Part shown: piece by piece, positions 36,236 through 41,385 of the stretch
How the letters are laid out: the number at the start of each line of letters is the position of its first letter
How positions within the stretch are numbered: position 1 is the first letter of the stretch
From: Verrucomicrobiota bacterium
GTDB taxonomy: Bacteria > Verrucomicrobiota > Verrucomicrobiia > Opitutales > Opitutaceae
Assembly: GCA_023430825.1 (NCBI GenBank)
Contig: JAEYYL010000377.1
Coordinates: forward strand, 1 to 41,385
Length of the DNA stretch: 41,385 nt
Direction: 5' to 3'
The notes under the pieces: generated by a model
Told to the model about the DNA's origin: nothing
The model's input: only the letters and a program-made list of their open reading frames with translations
The model's database searches: none
Position numbers and translations under genes: made by a program

Positions 36236-38875
36236 TCACGGCGCGAACTCTCGCCAGGCGCTCGCCCGCCCCGCCGCGTCCACCGCCATCACGACATACA
36301 CCGCGTCTTCCGACGCGCCTTCGCCGGTGTCGCGATACCGCGGCTCGGTGAGCGGCGGCGGCGTTTTCTCGCCATGCGGCGAGTTCAGCCAGCGATAGGG
36401 TCCGCCAACGCGCGCCGCCCGGTAAACACGATACTCCGCCGCCTCCGGCACCGCCCGCCAGCTCAACTCCACCGCCCCGCCGACCCGCCGTTTCGTGACC
36501 GCTCCCGGCGCAGCAGGCAACGATGGCTTCGCGCGAAGTTGTCCCGCTTCGCGCAGCAGCAGGTCGGTCAGCGCGTAATACGTCAGGTCGGGCCAGTTCT
36601 TCCACCGGCCTTGCTGCAGCCGCGTGTGCCGGATCGCCTCCGTCAGCCCCGCGCCTTCGGCCGCCTCGGGCGTCTCCAAAAGTCGGATATACGGCGCCGC
36701 CGACCACCCGAGCCAGCGATGCGTGTGCGCCTGGCCCCGGAAAAAATTCGCCCGCGGTTCGCCCGCCGTGCCCGGCTGGCCCCGCGCAGCGACGCCGTGA
36801 TAGCGATCCGCCATCACGTCGATGCAGTCGGTGTAGCGCGCGTAGGCCAGCGGATGCAGCGAGAGGTTCTCGCCGCCGAGCAACTCGGTCGTGCGCAGCC
36901 AGAAATCGCAGATCGCCTGATAGAGATAATCCGTCTGGTCGGCCGCCTTCGCCGGCCCCCCGGTGTAGGGGCGCTGCGCCCGGCCGAACACCGCCAGCGT
37001 CGGCGGCGCCGTCGCCAGATCGCGGTAAAACCGCGCCAGTTCGTCGTCCCCCGCCGCCGCGCCCGCCGTCAGCCCGAAAAGCACCGGCCCCATCTGCATG
37101 TTCAGCGTCCGATTGAAACAATCGATGTAGGGATAACCCGCCTCGTCCACCCGGCCGCCGAATTCCCGCACCGCCGATGCCATCGCGTGATTGATCGCGC
37201 CGACGCGCTCCGGCACCTCGCCGAACAGCGCCAGCGCCGCCGCCGCGCTTTGCGTGTAGGTGACATGATACGGATCGAGCCCGCCATACGCGCGCCCCTT
37301 CTCGTGTTCGGCGATCCGGCGCTGGCCGTTCTCGCTCAGCTTCGCGCGCGCCGATTCCGCCCCGCGGAGCAGCGCCGCGCGATCCGCTTCACGCGCCTTC
37401 AACCCATGCTGCAGTATCCGCTGCATGCGCGGGACGTCCTCGAGCACCACCGCGCGCGCCGCCTCCTGCCGCCAGCCGATCGGCTTCATCTCCCGCGCCA
37501 CCGTGCGCAGCGCTGCATGGAGCGCGTCGGGCGTGGCACCGGGTTCCTCGACCACCGCCACCAGCGGCTGCACGCGCTCGCGATAACGCGTCCACAACTC
37601 GTTTGGTTCGGTTGTATCCGTGGGCACAAGACGCACCTCCGTCCAGAACGCCCGCAGCGTCTGCTTCTCGCCTTCGTCTCCCCGCCGCAGCCCGCCCGCG
37701 CCGCGCAGCAACACCGCGCCGTCCTCCTCGTCCACCCAGCGGCCGTTGCCGCCGCCGATCACCAGCGGCACCGCCAGCAGCGCCGCGTCCGAACCGCCCG
37801 CCGGCAACGCATTCACCGTATAGGCGTGCTCCGCGCGCAAATCCGGCCGGAGGCCCGCCGGCACGTCGATCAACGAGAGCCCTCCGCCCGGCGCGCGCAG
37901 CTTTCCCTCCAACAGCCGGTTCCGTGTCACGCGCACGTCGCCGCGCGGTCCGGGAAACACCGCCATCGTCACCCCGACTTCGCGGCCGTGCCGCGGCACG
38001 CGATACTCCAGCTCCAGCGCCGCGCCAGACGCATCCGAAACACGGATACGCAGCTTGTGCAGGTGCACGCCCGTCGACCATTCCACCGTGCGCTCCGCCG
38101 TCGAGCGATCGAGCACGACCGCCGCCGCAGCGGCGTCCTTCCCGCCGGCATACTCCAGTTCAACCCGCGGAAACGCGCCATCCGCGTCGAATTCCCACCG
38201 GTGCTCCCCCCGCACGATCGCGCGCAGCCGTCCGTCGCGCGCGAAGCTCACGAACCCGTCCGCCGTCGGGAAGCGCATCTCGTCGGCCCGCGCCTCCATC
38301 GGCTCGGCTCGCCCGCCGCTCGCGCCGGCTTCCTTCGCCGCTCGTCGCACGAGGCGAAACGACCTCCGCTCGCCCGCCGCCAGATCCACCGGGAAGATCA
38401 AGTGCGCGCGCGCGATGCCGCCGTCCCTACCGGCTCGCACATCGTCCGCCTGCCAGGCCACCGGCGGCGGGTTGGCGTCATCGGCGTCGCGGCCAGGCAG
38501 GACAACCAGTTCATCGAGCGACGCGCACTCGCCCGCCGCGAAAAACAGCGGCACGCGCACCAGTTCGCCGCGGCGCGATACCCCGCTGCGTTCCTCCACG
38601 TAAAGCACGCGCAACGTCGCGCCTCCGCCGGTGGCCTTCGCCGCGTCGCCGAGCGGCTCCGCATACGCCGCCACCGGACCGTGAAACACCTCGCGGCTCT
38701 CCCCCGCCGCCAACGCCGGTCCCAGCACCAGATTCAACGTAAACAGCGCCGCCATCCCGCTCGCCCGAAACGCCAGCCATCGGCAGCTGTTGCAAAAGCC
38801 TCCGCGCAGCGCCAAACGCACCTGGCCTGTTAAAATGGTGTGAACGCGGATGCGGCAGCAGGTTGGAGAACGCAT
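36236..38875 (-). CDS. Large secreted protein, polysaccharide lyase-like with C-terminal FN3-like domain
   Basis: An 879-residue protein I cannot assign firmly. A hydrophobic signal (MAALFTLNLVLGPALAAG) lies about 40 residues in, so the true start may be a GTG near 38821 or the ATG at 38755 rather than 38875. The N-terminal half is beta-rich (VPLFFAAGECASLDELVVLP, HLIFPVDLAAGERRSFRL) and recalls the PcRGLX/YetA-like rhamnogalacturonan lyase group. The middle, from about 520 to 780, is helical with HVTYTQSAAAALALFGEVPE and YPYIDCFNRTLNMQMGP. The last 95 residues look like a fibronectin type III domain (VELSWRAVPEAAEYRVYRAA). It converges on the EPS operon with only 4 bases between the stops, and could trim or remodel the polymer outside the cell. 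That role is inference. Confidence 0.6.
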   Translation of the reverse strand: MRSPTCCRIRVHTILTGQVRLALRGGFCNSCRWLAFRASGMAALFTLNLVLGPALAAGESREVFHGPVAAYAEPLGDAAKATGGGATLRVLYVEERSGVSRRGELVRVPLFFAAGECASLDELVVLPGRDADDANPPPVAWQADDVRAGRDGGIARAHLIFPVDLAAGERRSFRLVRRAAKEAGASGGRAEPMEARADEMRFPTADGFVSFARDGRLRAIVRGEHRWEFDADGAFPRVELEYAGGKDAAAAAVVLDRSTAERTVEWSTGVHLHKLRIRVSDASGAALELEYRVPRHGREVGVTMAVFPGPRGDVRVTRNRLLEGKLRAPGGGLSLIDVPAGLRPDLRAEHAYTVNALPAGGSDAALLAVPLVIGGGNGRWVDEEDGAVLLRGAGGLRRGDEGEKQTLRAFWTEVRLVPTDTTEPNELWTRYRERVQPLVAVVEEPGATPDALHAALRTVAREMKPIGWRQEAARAVVLEDVPRMQRILQHGLKAREADRAALLRGAESARAKLSENGQRRIAEHEKGRAYGGLDPYHVTYTQSAAAALALFGEVPERVGAINHAMASAVREFGGRVDEAGYPYIDCFNRTLNMQMGPVLFGLTAGAAAGDDELARFYRDLATAPPTLAVFGRAQRPYTGGPAKAADQTDYLYQAICDFWLRTTELLGGENLSLHPLAYARYTDCIDVMADRYHGVAARGQPGTAGEPRANFFRGQAHTHRWLGWSAAPYIRLLETPEAAEGAGLTEAIRHTRLQQGRWKNWPDLTYYALTDLLLREAGQLRAKPSLPAAPGAVTKRRVGGAVELSWRAVPEAAEYRVYRAARVGGPYRWLNSPHGEKTPPPLTEPRYRDTGEGASEDAVYVVMAVDAAGRASAWREFAP

Positions 38876-39012
38876 GACCGTCGCGACCGGCGTTTCCCCG
38901 GGGGGTTCCGGGGGGGCTATTGCTCGTTTCCCCGATGGAGGGATCGGGAGGTTGCGATCCCCAATCTTATTGTAGCCAAGCACCTATGAAACAGGCTCGG
39001 GTCAGTCTAGCC

Positions 39013-39028
39013 GCCCCGATTTCGGGGC
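39013..39028. promoter_or_regulatory. Perfect inverted repeat in the PEP-CTERM leader
   Basis: GCCCCGA-tt-TCGGGGC is a 7-base perfect inverted repeat with a 2-base centre, 43 bases before the start codon. The loop is too tight for a good RNA hairpin, so a protein-binding site is more likely. Confidence 0.5.
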
Positions 39029-39038
39029 ATGTCTGGAA

Positions 39039-39051
39039 TGATGTCACATCA
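39039..39051. promoter_or_regulatory. Second palindrome in the PEP-CTERM leader, possible operator
   Basis: TGATGT-C-ACATCA is a perfect 6-base inverted repeat around one base, ending 20 bases before the start codon. Its position over or just past a promoter would suit a repressor site. It is loosely like CRP/FNR-type half sites but not a match. Confidence 0.5.
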
Positions 39052-39071
39052 ATCGTTAAAAAAGGAAATCA

Positions 39072-39764
39072 ATGCACACACGCATTAGTTCGATCATCGC
39101 GGCGGCTTGCGGGCTGGCGCTCACCTGTTCCGTCGCGAACGCCCAGCTCATGCTGAGCGGTCACACGACGGGTTCGTTCGACGACCTCGGCCAAGCCAAC
39201 ACCACCGTGATCAATGCTCCCGATGGTAGCTCGGCCTCGTTCGCGACCGGCATCCCGATCCCGAGTTCGACGCAGTCGTCGATCACGTTCACCAACGAAA
39301 CGTTCACGAACGTCAGCTCCGGCGACCCCATCCAGGTCGGCCTGCTCACGATCCGTAACGGTCGCACGGTGGGCGGCTCCGGGGCGCACAGCGCCGTGTT
39401 CAACCTCGGCCTCGAGCTGACGTCCCCCGAGTCGCAGGAAGTGTTCCTCGCGGCCATGACGTTCCACATCGATCACACCGAGAACGTGGACAACCTCATC
39501 CCCGACACCTTCTCCGTCGAGTTCGAGCAGCCCGGCGCGATGAAGATCGGCGACTACCTCGTCCAGTTCCACGTGCACTTCGATCCGATGGAATTCCAGG
39601 TGGCGGAAGGCACGGCCCTCACGCGTGGCGACATCACGGTCTCGTTCACGCCGGTGCCCGAGCCCTCGACCTATGCGGCGATGGGTGCGGCGTTGCTGGT
39701 GGGCATGATCGCTTACCGCCGCTTCCGCGGCAGCAAGACCGAAGCCCTCCCGACGGCGGCCTGA
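39072..39764 (+). CDS. PEP-CTERM sorting domain protein
   Basis: A secreted protein of 230 residues for exosortase-dependent processing. It has a signal peptide (about 1-25, ending VANAQ) and a beta-rich body with FTNETFTNVSSGDPIQVGLL and FHIDHTENVDNL, like the choice-of-anchor K type domain. It ends with the sorting signal: VPEPSTYAAM (195-204), a hydrophobic helix and YRRFRG. The tail after the Arg cluster (SKTEALPTAA) is longer than usual. A good ribosome binding site (AAAGGA at 39061-39066) precedes the ATG, and a strong terminator follows, so it is probably a single-gene transcript. The processing enzyme, an exosortase, is not in the window. PEP-CTERM proteins often occur in genomes that make EPS like the one encoded here. 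Confidence 0.93.
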   Translation: MHTRISSIIAAACGLALTCSVANAQLMLSGHTTGSFDDLGQANTTVINAPDGSSASFATGIPIPSSTQSSITFTNETFTNVSSGDPIQVGLLTIRNGRTVGGSGAHSAVFNLGLELTSPESQEVFLAAMTFHIDHTENVDNLIPDTFSVEFEQPGAMKIGDYLVQFHVHFDPMEFQVAEGTALTRGDITVSFTPVPEPSTYAAMGAALLVGMIAYRRFRGSKTEALPTAA

Positions 39765-39801
39765 GCTCCGGTCTCGTTACCTCAGTAAAAGCCTTCAATC
39801 C

Positions 39802-39835
39802 AAGGCCGCCCGTTTTGCGGGCGGCCTTTTTATTT
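39802..39835 (+). terminator. Rho-independent terminator after the PEP-CTERM gene
   Basis: A perfect 9-base GC stem (GGCCGCCCG at 39804-39812, CGGGCGGCC at 39818-39826) with a 5-base loop is followed by TTTTTATTTT. Flanking AA and TT extend the stem. It lies about 40 bases after the stop codon and should end the transcript cleanly. Confidence 0.93.
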
Positions 39836-39926
39836 TCCGTCCTCCGACCGCGCGCCTCCCCCACCCCAACCGCCGGAGTTCGCGAGCCGCGACACCTTCG
39901 CGCCACTCCGCTGTCCGTGTCCGGCC

Positions 39927-40853
39927 ATGCGCAAAATTCCAGTCTCCATCCTGGTGCCCATCCGCAACGAGGAATCGAACCTCGCGCGCTGCCTCGCGTC
40001 GGTCGCGTGGGCCGACCAGATTTTCGTCGTCGACTCCCAGAGCACCGACGCCTCCGAAGCGATCGCGCGTCGCCACGGCGCGGAAGTCGTCCAATTCCGC
40101 TTCAACGGTGTCTGGCCCAAGAAGAAAAACTGGGCGCTGGAAAACCTGCCGTTTCGCCACGAGTGGGTCCTGATTCTCGACGCCGACGAAGTCATGCCGC
40201 CCGATTCCGCCGCCGAGATCGCCGACCTCGTCGCGCACGATGGCCGCGGCCACGCCGGATATTGGATCAACCGCCGCTTCATGTTCATGGGGCGCTGGCT
40301 GAAACACGCGTATTATCCGAACTGGAACCTGCGCCTCTTCAAACACCGCCTCGGCCGCTACGAACGGCTTGTCATGGGCGCGACCCAGAGCGGTGACAAC
40401 GAAGTGCATGAACACATCCTCGTGCAGGGCACCACCGGCCGGCTGCGTTGCGAAATGGACCACTACGCCTTCGCCTCGATCGACGTGTTCGTCGAGAAGC
40501 ACAATCGCTACTCGAACTGGGAAGCGCGCCTCGAACTCGAGGACGGCCTCGAACAAACCCGCTCCGCCGCGCCGCAATCCGCGCCCGTGCGCCTGCGCCG
40601 CACGCTGAAACGCGCCGTCCGCCGGATGCCCTTCCGTCCGTTGCTGCGTTTCCTCTACGTTTACGTTTTCCAGGCCGGCTTTCTGGACGGACGCGAAGGC
40701 TACATCTTTGCGCGCCTGCACGCCGTCTATGAATTCCTCGCGCTGGCGAAAGCCGCCGAACTCCGCAAGCAGCGCGCCGCCGAAACGCACGCAGCTGCGA
40801 CCGCGAACGAAAGTTCCGCCGAGCCCGCCCCGCTCGCGACCAAGGCGGGTTGA
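39927..40853 (+). CDS. Family 2 glycosyltransferase, WaaE-like
   Basis: A GT-A enzyme of 308 residues. VSILVPIRNEESNLARCLAS opens the fold, then FVVDSQSTDASEAIARRHGA, FNGVWPKKKNWALENLP and the metal site LILDADEVMP (about 72-81). HAYYPNWNLRLFKHRLGRYE is a landmark of the lipopolysaccharide-core beta-glucosyltransferase (WaaE/KdtX) group. The C-terminal part has a hydrophobic helix (LLRFLYVYVFQAGFL) that may sit on the membrane, then an Ala-rich tail. It is separated from the PEP-CTERM gene by a terminator and stands alone, so it may serve LPS or glycoprotein synthesis rather than the EPS operon. Confidence 0.9.
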   Translation: MRKIPVSILVPIRNEESNLARCLASVAWADQIFVVDSQSTDASEAIARRHGAEVVQFRFNGVWPKKKNWALENLPFRHEWVLILDADEVMPPDSAAEIADLVAHDGRGHAGYWINRRFMFMGRWLKHAYYPNWNLRLFKHRLGRYERLVMGATQSGDNEVHEHILVQGTTGRLRCEMDHYAFASIDVFVEKHNRYSNWEARLELEDGLEQTRSAAPQSAPVRLRRTLKRAVRRMPFRPLLRFLYVYVFQAGFLDGREGYIFARLHAVYEFLALAKAAELRKQRAAETHAAATANESSAEPAPLATKAG

Positions 40854-40871
40854 CGCACCGGACATGTTCCG

Positions 40872-40978
40872 AGGAAGCGCAGCCGCCGAAGCCGACCGCC
40901 GACTACTGTCCACGGACCACGGGCCATCCCGGCGGGCCGCCGTTCCCATGTGGCTCGCTGCGTGAGCAGCGGGATCGC
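40872..40978. repeat. 107-base direct repeat, copy 1
   Basis: Matches 41072-41178 at 99 of 107 positions by eye, with no gaps, and ends in the hairpin module CGCTGC-GTGA-GCAGCG. The copies are spaced exactly 200 bases apart. Confidence 0.9.
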
Positions 40979-40992
40979 GCCCGTATGGGGCG

Positions 40993-41015
40993 CGCTGCGT
41001 GAGCAGCGGGACCGC
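40993..41015. repeat. Partial copy of the hairpin module between the two direct repeats
   Basis: Repeats the last 23 bases of the direct repeat with one change. The 6-base stem closes a GTGA loop, a GNRA-type tetraloop if transcribed. A second hairpin, GCGCCC/GGGCGC, lies just before it at about 40977-40993. Confidence 0.85.
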
Positions 41016-41071
41016 CCACGACTTGACGGAACCGATCCGTTTCAACACAGAGGTCGCAGAGCGCGCGGAGG

Positions 41072-41178
41072 AGGAAGCGCAGCCGCCGACACCGGCCGCC
41101 GACTACCGTCCACGGACCATTGGCCATCCAGGCGGGCCACCGTTCCCATGTGGCTCGCTGCGTGAGCAGCGGGATCGC
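41072..41178. repeat. 107-base direct repeat, copy 2
   Basis: The second copy of the repeat at 40872-40978. Its last 23 bases (41156-41178) are identical to the same part of copy 1. It follows a purine-rich stretch containing CACAGAGG. Confidence 0.9.
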
Positions 41179-41212
41179 CCCCCGTGTTTCGCTCGTTCGA
41201 GTCTTCCCGGAG

Positions 41213-41231
41213 AACGGACGTCTCGTCCGTT
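41213..41231. other. Hairpin, weak terminator-like
   Basis: AACGGAC (41213-41219) and GTCCGTT (41225-41231) form a perfect 7-base stem with a 5-base loop. The following TATTC is a poor U tract, so it may be a structured repeat rather than a terminator. Confidence 0.5.
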
Positions 41232-41327
41232 TATTCACGCGGGGAAGAAACGAATCGTCCCCGATCAACGAACGCCAAGCCGTTTTAGAGCCTTTCCACG
41301 AAAACCATACCCGTTTCTGGATCGGAG

Positions 41328-41350
41328 GTAGGAGCCTGCTTGCAGGCGAT
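41328..41350. repeat. REP-like palindromic element
   Basis: GTAGGAGCCTGCTTGCAGGC followed by GAT has the layout of Pseudomonas-type REP sequences: a conserved GTAGGAGC head, a variable stem around a TT centre (GCCTGC/GCAGGC) and a GCGAT tail. Such elements are usually scattered between genes and mobilised by RAYT transposases. Only one copy is in the window. Confidence 0.6.
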
Positions 41351-41385
41351 TTCGGTGTGCGAACGACGGACCCGATCCATTTTAA

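Larger units (their letters stand above)
38876..39071. promoter_or_regulatory. Divergent control region between the secreted protein and the PEP-CTERM gene
   Basis: About 196 bases shared by two divergent genes. The part next to the minus-strand gene has two G runs (about 38900-38917) that could form strong secondary structure. The part next to the PEP-CTERM gene is AT-richer and carries two palindromes listed separately. I cannot place promoter hexamers with confidence. Confidence 0.45.
40854..41385. other. Non-coding, repeat-rich tail of the window
   Basis: These 532 bases hold no convincing gene. Frames that cross them give low-complexity, Pro/Arg-rich products. They contain a 107-base direct repeat, three copies of a 23-base hairpin module, further hairpins, a purine-rich stretch with CACAGAGG (about 41045-41052) and a REP-like element. 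The individual repeats are listed separately. Confidence 0.7.

Noticed and set aside
40999..41331. 110-residue plus-strand frame in the repeat region
   Set aside because: It reads through the direct repeat and hairpins, including a NTEVAERAEEEA peptide that comes from a purine-rich intergenic repeat. There is no ribosome binding site or domain.
1..41385. CRISPR arrays, tRNA or rRNA genes, insertion sequences, integrases
   Set aside because: I looked and saw none. The only repeats are those at the right end, and they lack the regular short spacing of a CRISPR array.

Overview
The window is a high-GC bacterial contig that most resembles an Opitutales-type member of the Verrucomicrobiota. The reasons are the base composition, a PEP-CTERM secreted protein, a very large exopolysaccharide (EPS) locus with short export proteins, and a caa3-type oxidase beside a b6-like quinol oxidase. 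The phylum is inferred from gene content; there is no rRNA or tRNA in the window. The first bases look like Tn5/Nextera adapter residue, so the left edge is probably a contig end.

Region 1 (1-5882, minus strand) is a compact respiratory operon. Read in the direction of transcription it holds a GH15 glucoamylase-like gene, a Tat-exported Rieske protein, a cytochrome b fused to a cytochrome c domain, caa3 oxidase subunit II with its own c-type heme, and subunit I cut off at the edge. Together they would pass electrons from quinol to oxygen. The Rieske protein has Asp in place of the first-box His ligand, and the Qo-motif region of cytochrome b is a run of five Trp.

Region 2 (6042-8392, minus strand) holds an orphan NarL/LuxR-type response regulator and a polyprenyl-phosphate sugar transferase that would start EPS repeat-unit synthesis. 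A 452-base divergent region separates it from the main cluster.

Region 3 (8845-36231, plus strand) is an apparently single 24-gene EPS operon with short gaps and many 4-base ATGA overlaps. It begins with the export machine: an outer-membrane beta-barrel, a short Wza-like protein, a Wzz/BY-kinase copolymerase and a ligase/polymerase-like membrane protein. An ABC permease and a Wzt-type ATPase with a C-terminal domain follow. Then come thirteen glycosyltransferases, a hexapeptide acyltransferase, a Gfo/Idh/MocA protein paired with an epimerase-like SDR protein, a second polymerase candidate and a polysaccharide pyruvyl transferase. No Wzx-type flippase is present, so the ABC transporter may do that job. 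This mixed architecture is the most interesting system in the window.

Region 4 (36236-41385) holds a large secreted protein with an FN3-like end (minus strand, convergent with the EPS operon), a PEP-CTERM protein with two palindromes in its leader and a clear terminator behind it, a GT2 glycosyltransferase, and about 530 bases of non-coding DNA. That last stretch carries a 107-base direct repeat spaced exactly 200 bases apart, several hairpins and a REP-like element.
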